Shown piece after piece: positions 11,006 through 22,900 of a stretch of 64,000 nt of DNA (position 1 is the first letter of the stretch; the number at the start of each line of letters is the position of its first letter). The stretch comes from Lingula anatina. Its lineage: Eukaryota; Brachiopoda; Lingulata; Lingulida; Lingulidae. Both the position numbers and the translations under genes were made by a program. The notes beneath the pieces were generated by a model. It was not told the origin of the DNA and made no database searches. It worked only from the letters and a program-made list of their open reading frames with translations. Location of the stretch: positions 118,607 to 182,606 of the forward strand of contig NW_019775878.1 of assembly GCF_001039355.2 (NCBI RefSeq), in the 5' to 3' direction.

Positions 11006-13429
11006 AATTGTCAGAGTGATGCAACTCGTGGATAAGTAGGAATAAGCACGCTGTAGTAATGAATAGCTTCATTTTATTATATTTTTATATAAAAACAACC
11101 GCGGGCTCTTTTTATCATTTTCCGTATAATATACAAAATGGAGTATAGAAATACACCGCTTTATTCTCGACTTCAGATATGTGACCTGAAACCGCAAGTC
11201 CAGCGTCTACAGCGCGAGGTTAAGTGAGTATTTTGATTGCACTTGTGACATTATGGTACACGCACGTTTTAACTGCTCAGCATTTAATACTTATTCGTTT
11301 TATTATTCAATTCAATTCAATTCAATTAAAAACCAATAAAAACTCCATTGCTAGGGCACCTTTTTTAAAACAAAGCGTGGGATACCATAAATATAATTTA
11401 TTGGGCACAATAAAAGGATTAATGTGGGATGAGATTATCAATGTTAGCCAAGCTTCCCAGGGAGCTTGGCTCTTATAAAACAAGCTCCAGATGTTTCTTC
11501 CCTAATTTCAGTCAGGATGTCTCCTCTTTAATTTTCACACTAAGACTTAATTACTTCCAAGAGGCACTTGTGCAATTAGTTACCGTTACAAAAAAACCGT
11601 AAATATATAATCACCTTGTATTCTATTGTTATATCTTAGCCATTGCATTTGTATTATTATTATTATTATTATTAATAATAATAATAATAATAATAACGTA
11701 TTATTTTCAGCTCCCTCGCGGCGAAGAGGAGCTCTGTATACAACAACTGTAAGGACATGCGGAACAGGTTGGTCAGTCTCCAGTCCGATGTGGCCGCAGT
11801 CGCCGATGCTTTCAAGGAGCTGACATTTGAAGTATACCAACTCCTCACCATCGCAAGGCTGAGATCTTCCTATGGCTCCTTCTCCGGTAGGTGGCGTTTG
11901 GTATGGGTGGCGGCAGGAGGGCGTATCTTGGGAATGTGTGCAGATGGCCCTTTTACAGATTCACAAACAAATGAAGTTATCTCCTCATTCCCACAGAATA
12001 TTTTTGATTTATATAAACTTGCTTTGCGTTTAATAGATTAGCAGAGAGTACTCGATTGTGGCAATTTGTCTAAGTTGTCTTTCACAGGCGCAAAAGAGCA
12101 AGTTATTTGACAAAAATGTATTGGTCTTTCATTACTTTAAGTATCATTTATACTTTGATATTTATTTAAGCAACGAGCTTAACGTTATCCTATTTCACGC
12201 TTCTATTTTGCTTTCTTAAATTAGGTGTGAACCAGACCATTGACATAAAAGATCTCGAGGTCCTTAAAACTGAGCTAGACGACATAAAGAACAAGGTAGA
12301 TACAGGTTTAGAAGGAATAGTGAACCAGCTCTTGGAGAGAGAGGTGGAAAATCTGCTGTCCACGTTGCCCGTACCCGTGCCTTTCTCCGGGGGCGATATC
12401 CTGGACCTGCTTGGCATTGGGAGCAACAAGAGAAAACAGCGCGAGTACGAGAACAAGTTAAAGTCCGCCAAGTCGACTTTGGAAGAAGCTAAAAAGATGG
12501 TTGATCACAGTTTGCGTCGCATTGAGGCCGACTGCGCAAAGATCCAATCGGCTTGGCCGGAATTGCAGAAACGCGTTACCTCTGCCTTCCGTAACGTCTT
12601 TAAGGTCACAGTCGATCTTGGCAACGCCTTTCCCGGCTTGAAGGTACAGTTAAGTGACCTCCGTAACAAAATGTGTACGCGAAGCAAGAGAAGCATCGCC
12701 GATCTAATCCGAAACAAAATTCGCTCCGGACTTAAACGCCTACCAGACCTTAGTAGGCTAGCAGCGTCCTTTAAGCCACAACCAGGAGGAAGACTCCAAC
12801 CACTTTCAAACTTTGCCCTCTCCCTTCAGTTTGCTCAGACCCAAAAATGCTTGGAAGACAACCACGGTTTGTCTGGCCCTTACTCCAACGAGAGAGTCTC
12901 TGGCATATCCTCTGCCTTGCGGGGCTTGAAAAATTACCTAAACACCGATTTCCATAACAAGGTCAACGGAGCTTTGGAAGACATCTTGGGCCCTTTTACC
13001 AAGGAACAGCTGCCGAAACTGATTGGGATTGCCGACAGGATTGTCAAACTAATGAAGGTCAACTCCACCCTCGATGCCATATTAAGCCGAGTCAGTCCTC
13101 TCGACAACAGTTTCACGACAACCGACGCTATACGCATGATATCGGGGCTTTTTCCGCAACAGAAATGCTATCTCATCTATCCACTGAGCTTTGCTCGGTC
13201 TGGGGCCAGCCACCCTACCTATACAGTCCCGACAACAGACAAGCTGTTCGAAATACGTAACGACTTGGTGGATTTGCTGGACATGGCGGGCGGGGATTGC
13301 AATGCAGTGCCGGCTGCTAGAGAGTTCATTGGTAGACGCCATACCATGTCGGACGGTTTGTTCAACTATCTCGTCAAGTCCTCCCATCCTGAATGGGACT
13401 GTGTCACAGTGAGTGGCGACGTCTGTTGA
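10431..13429 (+). CDS. Secreted alpha-helical/coiled-coil protein of unknown family
   Basis: Coding exons are 10431-10503, 10864-10943, 11177-11223, 11711-11886 and 12225-13429, giving 526 residues with consistent phases. The start ATG gives a clear signal peptide (MVAVANVFGLALLLILSTAG). The mature protein is largely helical with heptad-like stretches (RLVSLQSDVAAVADAFKEL; DLEVLKTELDDIKNKVDTGL; KLKSAKSTLEEAKKMVDHSL) and about ten cysteines, several in the last quarter. A dibasic site RSKR|S (cleavage after about residue 281) resembles a furin site and would split the product into two chains. I recognise no named domain. The large last exon carries about three quarters of the protein. An upstream non-coding exon (to 9759) is likely. 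It could be a matrix or mucus component or a processed humoral factor; that is a guess. Poly(A) signals aataaa occur near 13869 and 13928. Confidence 0.75.
11652..11697. repeat. Palindromic (ATT)n(AAT)n microsatellite
   Basis: Seven or so ATT units pass directly into AAT units, so the tract is self-complementary and could form a hairpin. It lies just upstream of the acceptor (ag at 11709-11710) of an exon of the secreted coiled-coil gene, close to the usual branch-point window. A similar but interrupted arrangement occurs at 59741-59872. Confidence 0.7.
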
Positions 13430-14686
13430 GTAACCCGTGTTTTTTATGTTAAAATCAAATTTACCCCTACACACAAAAAATCAAATGGTTTTGAATTATT
13501 TCACAAGTAATGTACAGGTACAAGTTTTACACTTTTTTATTTTGGAAATAACAATGGTATTTATATTTCAGTTATGTGTTATATAACTGCCGAAAGGCAC
13601 TGTTAGTATGCGCATACACATAATGGAAAATAATCAGATTCTAAAGAAGTGCTGAAACCAAAGAGGGTATGATAAAAATTATAAGGAAAAAATACAGTTT
13701 GAGTGATATTCTTTTTTACCGTGCTACCAAAGTTTTTTTAAAATGATATATAGCTTCAGTAATGGTCACAATATATTAAGCAAAAGCCATACTAAGTTCA
13801 TACCTTTACACGTTACTTGTGTTTTTTTTATAGCAATGCATTTACGACAGATTATCATCTGATAAGTGAATAAATCATAAATTGCATATATCCTATCACA
13901 TCTCGTCTGTTACTTTCATATAGGTGAATAAAATCAAACTTCGGCGTATTGGGGGAGGGGAGCATTGGGTGGTGTTTACCTTTAAGACATATTTCATTAT
14001 ACATTTAGCGTTTGCTCTTCCTTATTTTAAAATCTTTACCACAAGTTTGACTATGGAAAAGCAAAATGCGCAGTAATTTTACTTTTATTTAACAGAGAAT
14101 CTTTCAGAGACCGTTATTCATGGACATACCTGAGAAAATGCATACCTTCACATTTGTTCCTAACATAAAGGGTATATGATGATGTATTTTTCAACTCCAA
14201 CACGATTTACTTTGTCAACCGACATTCGATATCCTTTAACCTTTCACAATTGCAAGGCTTAAATGCGTTGTTTTTTTTAGTTCAAAAGCTTCTACTCCTG
14301 AAGGAGAGGGTTAAATATGGGTGACTGTATATAGGCGCGTTTTATTTTATTTTTTGATGTTAAGTCCAGAAGGCCGCGTGTCGCCGATAATTTATTCACA
14401 TGTCCCTTTGCAGGTTCACATACACACGATGTTATTTCCTTATTTCCAGAAAACAGTATTATTATCTATGTAAACGTCACTCACAATAAATACCGGATAC
14501 AATAAAACTACCATATTAATGCTACATGCCATGTACATAAATTTATCGTATTGATAGAAAGTAACAAAAGACACGTCATGCAAGTGAGGTATTATTTTAT
14601 TTCTTAAGTATCACCGGTTAATCTAAAACCTCAGTTCTTTCCAAGAGATATACCGAGTTACTACATGTAGATTGACACGTTGGCGG
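13430..14686. other. Convergent 3' spacer between the secreted coiled-coil gene and the first ShK protease gene
   Basis: This is probably 3' untranslated sequence of both neighbours, which are transcribed towards each other. Plus-strand aataaa signals occur near 13869 and 13928. A minus-strand signal (tttatt on this strand) occurs near 14597, about 90 bases past the stop of the minus-strand gene. I see nothing else of note. Confidence 0.55.
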
Positions 14687-15941
14687 TCAACAGAGGCGGC
14701 AGCTTTTCTTGCAGTTCTGGGACATGTAGGTGTAGTTCCTGGTGCACTCTCCAGTATCTGACCAGTACTGGCAGTTTGTGCTTTGGTCTGCGCAACTTCC
14801 TGTGTGTCCTACCGAACCTGACGAATAAATACTGTACATGTATTAAATTAACCTAACAAATAAATGCATGAACTTAGCATGCACTAAAGGGAAAAGGAAT
14901 TAGGAAGGTCTAAACAGAAGTATACAGTTTTGAATATGGTGGCTGTGGCCTTGTCTCTTTTAAGATTAATAAAAATTACAGAGTGAGAAAAGCAGAGACA
15001 TCTACTTATAATAAAGGTACGTTTATACACTTATCTGGGCGATACACTTACCCGGGTTGGTTACACAAATAATGATAATATTGCATATATAGAAATACGG
15101 ACAAATAATTAAAAGAGCATTGTAGCATTCTTTTCCAAAAATATTTTTATTTTGCTAGCATAGAGTGAGAAAAGCAGAGATATCTACTGATAATAAAGGT
15201 ACGTTTATACATTTATCTCCGAAATTCTGGGCGATGATCCCGGGTTGGTTACACAAATAATGATAATATTGCTGATACAAATGATCCTACCTGTACCTGA
15301 ACATTGGTTGCAGCTTTTCTTGCAGTTCTTCAGCATATAGGCGGCGTTCTGAGTACACTGCCCTGTCTCTGACCAGTACTTGCAGTGTTGGCTCTGGTCT
15401 GAGCAGCTGCCAGATTGAGTACCTAAACACAATGACTCTCTAAACACAATGACTCTCTAAACATAATGATTCTCTACAAGCATACTCAGTCCCTGAACGC
15501 AACACATCGAGTCCCTAAAAACAAAAACACAAACCATCTAAACACAAACACATTGACTCCTAATAAACACAAACATATCGAGTCCCTAAACACAAATGCA
15601 TTAATTCCCTACTCACAAACACATGCAGTCGCCAAACACAAACACATCGAGTCTATAAACACAAACATATATTGACATCTTTTAAGAACACGAACACATT
15701 GACTCTAAACACGCACAGATTGAGCCCTATAAACACGAATGCACTCAGTCTACTTAGTGAATAATAAATCTATGAACAAAAATAGAAATAGAAAAAAAAT
15801 AGAAATGGAAATGGAAATATTGAGAAAATAAAGTTAAAAAACGTCGTTTTTGAAAGGGGTATGGGTCTACCAATTTGTCCTTTAAAGATGGATGCCGACT
15901 ACTGTAGCTGTAAAACGATGCCAAGCAATGTAGTGCAATTG

Positions 15942-15988
<47 letters not shown>

Positions 15989-18900
15989 CCCGCGTGCGTG
16001 CTTCTAATTACCCTGGCCTCCAGCTGAGCAGAGATTACAACTCTTCTTGCAGTTCTGAGACATGTAGGCTTGGTTTTTGGAACACTCTCCGGTCTGAGAC
16101 CAGTACTGGCAGCTGGCACTCTGGTCAACACAGCTGCCCCCTGTACCGGTACCTAATCAACACAAATAGCACGGTTTATTCAAAGTAATTTTATTCTTCA
16201 GAGATGTACCTACAGTATGTATATACCGGGGGGTGGGGTACTTACATATAGGTATTAAAAATTAAAATAGAGCGCTTCTTATGGTTTTATTTTCCAAACT
16301 CTAACCAACTTTCTTGCAGCAAACGCATTGGCAGACAATACGTTACACCGAGATATATGTCTTTGTTGTTTCTACTGAAAATAAAACTTAAAGTTGTACC
16401 TGTTCCAGTCCCAGTTCCGGCGTTGGTTCCGGTTCCGGTTCCTGTTCCAGTTCCAGTCCCTCCTGACCCGGCACAATTCATTCTCAACTGTTGAGCATGC
16501 TCCTGAGCTGAAATGCGATCAAATAAATTGTTTCAGAAATTATTTAGATGCGGATTATGGTGAATAACCATGCAGTTATGTCGGGATAGAAAGTAAAGGT
16601 TTTAAACGGTCAACGGAAATTGCATTGATCCTTGATCAGTTGGCATGATAAAAGGAAAGGTACACAGAAAAATGAATCAACAAGCAAATAAAAATACGCA
16701 AAATTGAAAAAAATAATAGGATATAATGCTTAAACCAGTAAAAAAATGTAGATGAATAAACGAATATACCGGCATAGAAATAGACACAGGGAAACAACCC
16801 AATGCAAACAAACATACATAATAACACATTATTCATTGAACAAACGGATATATAAAACCTCTGCATGTAAAGAAATCAACAGTTCAGGAATAAAACACCT
16901 ACACCGTAGAGTTTGGCTATTGCCGCATCTGGTGATGTAGTTGTTGTTACAGGGGAAGATTTCCTGGATCAGGGCGTATATGGCAGGATCGTAGGTCCTC
17001 AGCTTGTCTCTTGTGCTGACAGGACCGTGGATGCCGTTCACAGTGTCTCGGTGGGTGTTGGCGTTGAAATAACTTTGTACGGCCTCAGCCTTTGCAGAAG
17101 GGAAAAAGCCAATTATATATAAATGGTACTGTCCTAGAAAATCTTGGTTGTTGGATGTTTAATATAGTTACAATAATCGCTGTGGTATCATCATCATCAT
17201 CATCATAATAGGAATCGCCTTAATTTTGATAATAAACATTTAGAAAGCGTCACTTGCATAGGAGACGCCAACATGATCGCCTACATAATTTTCTAACTCA
17301 GTGGATACTGATACCTACCCAGTACTCGACCTCGTCAGTACCGGCATACGTGTTGGCCCACAGACCACGTGATATGGCACTGCTGTACGCGCTTTTCAAG
17401 CGAGCCTCAAACCCTGGCACAGCAAAGTATGCCCCGAGACTCTGCAGGGCATGGGAGTACTCGTGCAGTGCAATGTCCTCGTTGGGGTCGTAGGTGTCGG
17501 TAGAGTAACAGAGAGCGTTTTCTTCCGCGCAGGTCGCAACGGGTGCCGTCAAAGTGGCGCCGAGGCCACGTGCTCGAGTGTCCCAAAATGGATCCAAGTA
17601 CGCATGCTCAGGGATACTTCGGGTGACTTCGTTCTGGCCATACACGGCGAAACGACCGAAGTGTTTGTAGTAGGAGCGACGGACGTCTTGTCTGTCGGCG
17701 AACAAGAATCTTACGACATAACACGCGCGTTTGACCGCATCTTCCGGCACATGCACAGAACCTGCCAGGATTAGAGCAGCATGAAGCTGTTTTATCAAAA
17801 GGAAATACATGTATAAGCATTGTTTTGTAAAATGGAAAAGTAAAGTTAGTCAACCTTTATAAACTTTATCAAAGGTGGGAGCCAACTGCAGGCAGGGTTG
17901 GTAAATGATTCGTAAGTACCAGAAAATTGCTCGTTTTCCCGGGAAAATCAGTCTCGGCAGGTAAATCGGATGGAGTGTACCTTTAATACAACAAACTTAT
18001 CGTTTATAATGCCAAAGCAGGGTAAAAATCATATAATCACAAATGCAGGGTAAAGATTCATTGTGAAAATCTGATTCTCAAAATATCTAAAAGTTGTGAA
18101 CTATAAAAACAAGGAGTCTATTTTTCAAAAATTTTAATCATAAAATTGTATCGTCCATCAAAACAATTAGGAACAATAACATACAATGTTCAACTCCCTA
18201 CCTAATATTGGTATCCCGTACGCCTCAGTGTACTTCTGATAGTACGTGCTAAGGCCGTTAGGGCCCATAATGGCTGCACTGCGGAGGTCATTGGGGACAG
18301 ATCGAACGCTCCAACAGCTGTGGGAATTCGTGGGGGACCCAGGCCTTTCGCTGCCTCGTGACGTCAGCATTCTCATGAACACAGACGAAGATACTGGTAC
18401 AGCTAGGTGATAACATTGGAAAATAATGTGAGTCAATAATGATGAAGGGAAAGTTTGATTTTGCTTTGATCCAGGGTTTGTTTGATGACCGTGTTTAGCT
18501 ATTATTTTGCCGACTTGATCTCATTTGGGCACGCAAAGATATGCTTTGTATCTATATATCTACACACAGTGAAACTAAATTCATCATTACTACCTTAGAC
18601 CCAATGAGGTTGAATAAAATTATTGATGAGGGAACGTGGGCTGCCCACGTAGGACACTTGCACGTTATAGGGGGATAACGACGAGAGAACTTTAATTAAT
18701 GGAATTAAAAACAATATTAATGGAATCAAAAACAATAATTAATGGAATTAAAAACAATATTCATTTATACTCATTTATAGTACATATTGTAAAGACATTT
18801 GCTTTGCTCTTGTTATTACTCAAGGATAAGAAGGAGGGTTGATGTTTAGAGTAATAGTTTAAAAATAAATAAAAATGTAAGTATTTATAATAACAGAATG

Positions 18901-19326
18901 GGCACATGACACGGCCCACATGCAATGAAACCCGTGTCTTCAATGGACTCGTGTTTCCTCACACCTTTACAAATCGGCGACAAGATTACACTAACGATTT
19001 TCAAAACAGTTGCGACAAGAACTGCACCGTCACTTCTTAACACATTTCATGAAATATTGGAAGCAGAATATGGTTCCGTTTCATAATGAAACTTTAGTCT
19101 AGAGTCGGCGCGCTTTTTATGTCTACGACAATTTAGCCGTAACCGAAAGTCTTCAATGAATATTGAAAACTAACAAAAGGGATATTTCAGATCTCTTCTG
19201 CCCTCTTTTGAACTGTTTCGCGTGTTTAAGGCTAAGAAATGAAGTAATTTTTTTGTGAATTATCGATATCCACTCACCCACGACACTCAGCAGCAAGCAT
19301 GCCAGCGATGTCAAGAACCATGCCAT
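14687..19326 (-). CDS. Secreted HExxH metalloprotease-like protein with three C-terminal ShK domains
   Basis: Exons in transcript order are 19278-19326, 18202-18402, 17319-17761, 16903-17089, 16400-16507, 16012-16152, 15291-15422 and 14687-14817, giving 463 residues. The order is signal peptide (MAWFLTSLACLLLSVV), a conserved extracellular region with YYQKYTEAYGIPILG, a protease-like domain with zinc motif HEYSH at about 183-187, and a likely third ligand in EYWAEAVQ (E233). A (GT)n linker follows, then three ShK domains, each with six cysteines (for example the block ending NCKKSC-NLC). The HExxH plus downstream glutamate arrangement is that of gluzincin-type metallopeptidases; the exact family is unrecognised. 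All ShK exons are phase 1-1. The GT linker is coded by a repetitive tract at about 16400-16480. The splice at 16903 uses gtaggt, which keeps frame. The closest relative is the neighbouring gene at 19970-24230. Confidence 0.9.
14980..15272. repeat. Direct duplication of about 105 bases interrupted by an 81-base dispersed segment
   Basis: Copy one (14980-15082) and copy two (15162-15272) share gagtgagaaaagcagaga, ataaaggtacgtttataca and cgggttggttacacaaataa in order. Between them lies an 81-base segment (15083-15163, starting gcatatatagaaatacgg) that recurs at 24803-24883 with a single difference. The whole block is in the last intron of the ShK protease gene. Confidence 0.7.
15425..15750. repeat. 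Degenerate minisatellite (AAACACAAACACATCGAGTC-like)
   Basis: Units around 20-24 bases with the consensus aaacacaaacacatcgagtc and variants (cattgactcc, atgcagtcgc) run through the intron between the first and second ShK exons. Three short units of aaacacaatgactctct start the array next to the exon border. A (GT)n tract of about 40 bases follows further along at 15943-15983. Open frames here are artefacts of the repeat. Confidence 0.7.
18693..18760. repeat. Three tandem copies of a TAATGGAATTAAAAACAATA unit
   Basis: The unit taatggaattaaaaacaata appears three times in a row, the second as taatggaatcaaaaacaata. It lies in the first intron of the ShK protease gene and has no coding meaning that I can see. 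Confidence 0.7.
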
Positions 19327-19381
19327 GGTGTCGTTTATTCCTCCACTGACCCTTTAGGTGTTCTTTCTGGACACCAGAGCT

Positions 19382-19390
19382 CTTTTATAC
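19382..19390 (-). promoter_or_regulatory. TATA box of the three-ShK protease gene
   Basis: On the minus strand the sequence is gtataaaaga. Its end lies about 55 bases before the start codon at 19326, which predicts a short leader with transcription starting near 19355. The core is identical to the box upstream of the paralogue (24297-24304) and of the secreted coiled-coil gene. Confidence 0.75.
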
Positions 19391-19969
19391 AGAAACACAC
19401 GGGTAATCTAAATCCACCGTCGTCTACGGTCTCTCCGTTAGCTACGTACCACCCCATATGACATTTTTCTCACACGTTCTTAACGTCTGCCACGGTAAGA
19501 TCGTGTGTCACAAATTAGGTCGTAACTAAAGGATCAAAAAGCTAGAAATATTAATACCACACAAACTTTTATTCACTTTTTACTTTTATTCACATTCTTG
19601 ATACATGACAAAATGTGTGCATTACTTTACAATTGCAAGTACATTTGAAAATATTCAAGCCAGGCGAGAATTAAAAAACAACGGCTTTGAATGTCCCTAA
19701 CGTATTCGGCCTTCACATTCGACGTTTTTAAGTTGATTTGTTCTACAAATTACGTCACGTGCCCACTTGGCAAAATTTGGAAAATGCTGTTCCAATTTTA
19801 ATTATGTACCAGGCTACTAAAACACTGTCCATCAACTACCAGACAGAACCGTTGAGAACCGTGAAAACCGCTGTGACCACGCTCCTACATCAACAGTCAC
19901 GTAATCAAAGAAGGTAGATCTAAACTTTATAAATTACAGAAACTGAACTTTATATCGGGAAGATTGTCA

Positions 19970-22900
19970 TCAGCATTGCCGGCAGCTTCTCCTACAGTTG
20001 GCCAGCATGTACCTAGGGTTGCGTGTACACTCCCCGCGTCTGGACCAGGATGCACAGAACATGTTCCTGTCCACACAGTTGGTGCCTCCTCCTCCTCCCC
20101 CTCCTCCTGGAAGAACAGGAATTCAAGAAAAAAATGTTTATTTTTATACATGCATATATCGAACACAGTTGTTCAAATGTTACAGGAAATTGGTCCATTA
20201 AGTGTTGATATACTTTAAAAGCAGTGACAGGTGCTTATATTAAGTATGTAGACAGATAGCGAAAACGTGTAGTCTTCACCTAACGTTCAACCCAAAATTA
20301 CAATCCGGCATAAGCTATAGTGCCAGTACCGCCATTATATAAAAAGAACTCCTGTAATACAAGGCCCTGTTCCCATAATTACCAGTATGTGCAGATAAAC
20401 CGCCCTAAAATTTGATCACGCTTACCTGTATGAATTTAATGGAGGGTGGGTCACTGGATTTACTGCACATGGCAGAGAGTATAATAAGAAAATATGCTTT
20501 TATTACCAGCTGAATATTTACCTGAACACTGGCGACAGCTCTTCCGGCAGTTGACCAGCATGTACCTCGGGTTCTTGTCGCACTCTCCTCTTCCCGCCCA
20601 GCCAGCACAGCGGTTGTCATTGTCCGTACAGTCTGGAATGATACATGGTCAAATACTACTGTAGGTGTATCGACTTTGGCGGCATTTGATAACTGTACTT
20701 TACGTTGCCAGACAATCAGGTAAATGTAACTGCACAAACAAAAAAGGAAAAATAAAAGTACCGTATATGTAGATCTACATGTAAAATTAATATATCCTTT
20801 TCGTTGGCCATAACAAACCTGAAGAAAAAAATACACACAAATGCATGTATTTTAAACCACACTTACTGCCTCCGCCAGTTCCTCCTCCGGTTCCCCCACC
20901 GGTTCCCCCTCCAGTTCCACCTCCGGTTCCCCCACCGGTTCCACCTCCGGTCCCCCCACCGGTTCCCCCTCCAGTTCCACCACCGGTTCCACCACCAGTC
21001 CCTCCGCCTCCGTTTGAATCACAATTTAAACGAAGTTGCTGTGCTCTTTCTTTTGCTGTAAAATGAAAAAGGCTGTGAAATGTGATTGCAATATAAAAAG
21101 CAAATATGCTCCTGTAAATAATAAGCTATTAGGATCTACTGCCGTGATTTACTCAAATATTTTAAATGGATATCTGATCACAGAAAAATGCTGAATACAT
21201 GACTAAAATTCTACTATCCTGCAGATTACTTCACAATTTCTTTTTGACAGAGGTGTCCCCTTGCCAGATTTACTGCAGAAGCAACATCAGCAGAAATAAT
21301 ATTAAAAAATACTAGTACGTGCTGTTACATCGTACGCATGCAAATAAATAGCCTTACTTTGCCGTATATATTGCCAGTAGTTTATATTAGCACTAATTCG
21401 TGTCGGAATTTAATTGCCTTAAATCCAAAAGTGTGCTGTTTTAAAAGAGTTTGGGTTATTCTCATTGCTGTAAATGTACTGTACTAATTACTACGAAAAC
21501 TCACCGTATATTTCCTGTCTGTTCCCGCACCGTTTGATGTACGTGTTGCCACATGGGTACACCTCCCTGATGATATTATACAGGGCCGGATCGTAGTTCT
21601 GGAGCTTAGACCTCGTGTTAATGGGACCATGGACGCCATTAGGGGTCGCGGAGAAGTCGTTGACGTTAAAGTAACTTTGGACCCCTTCCGCCTGTTAAAA
21701 TAGTTCGTAACACATAAATATGGTGTTATGTGATAAATAACAGTGAAAGGTACACAAAAGTGTACCGATATGAGCTATGATGTGACAAAGAACTATATTC
21801 TAAAACGAATCTCTAAAGATAAGAATATAGTAACTAGTTATTATACTCACTCAATAATAATTTTAAATTGTTTCATATTGAAGAAAAAGCCAAGCTGGAT
21901 TTTTTTAATAACTGCGCTTAGATACCATTCCCACAGATTTTTGGATCGATCTATCTCCCTGGGGAGGCTCACTAAATTGCAATCAACTCAACCGGCTTAA
22001 ATGTCTGTCACGCCTATATAGTAAAGCTGTTAGGGGGTAATTATCTTTACCCTAGCTGATTCGGTAGGCGTGACAGACATTTAAGCCTCTTGAGCTGGTA
22101 GTAATTTAGCGTGAACCCCCAAGGAGTTGGTCGATCCATCCAGATGGATCGATCTAAGTGTGGGAACCCAGTCTTAGATAAACCCACTCACCCAGTATTC
22201 CTCCTTCGTGCTCAGAGAGTATGTGCCCCTCCAGAGTCCTCGGCTACGTGCGCTGCTGTACAGCCCCGCCAACCTCCTCTCGAAACCTCTAATGGCGTAC
22301 TTGGCTCCCAGAATATGGACGCCGTGGGAGAACTCGTGGAGAGCGATGTCCTCACGGTACCGGTCGCCAGTCTCGCACAGCACGTTCTCTTCCGCTCCCG
22401 TCGAAACTGGCGCAGACTCAGTAGCTCCTAGGCCACGTGCTCTTTGGTTCCAGAACCCGGGTTCCAGGAAAGAGTGTTCTGGGATATTGGTGGTTACCTG
22501 AAGGTCAATAACATCAAGGTTAACTTCTGGATAATGTTTAAATCTCAACACGCAATTTTTATTAACGTACGTAATTTAGCATCAAAAGGAAGGATTTATT
22601 ATACACTAGCTTTCTTAAAGAAAAAAAGATGAAACATGAAAAAAAATATATATAAGTCTTTACCTCTCTTCGTCCCATGATGGCAAACCGTCCGTAACGC
22701 TTGTAGTACGAGTTACGGACGTCATATCTGTCAGCCAGTAAGAACCTCACAGTGTAGCACGCCCGCTTCAGTGCGTCGTCGCTAAGGTAACGAGACCCTA
22801 CGGTGATCAAACAGAGAAACTTACGAGAATTCCAATTTCATGAAAATGTAAACAATTTAGAATTGCTGACGCGATTTTCATTTGTTTGCTTCATATTGGT

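Noticed and set aside
15754-16131. 125-codon minus-strand frame over the first ShK exon
   Set aside because: It is a shadow in the wrong frame. The true frame restores the six-cysteine ShK pattern and the phase 1-1 borders.
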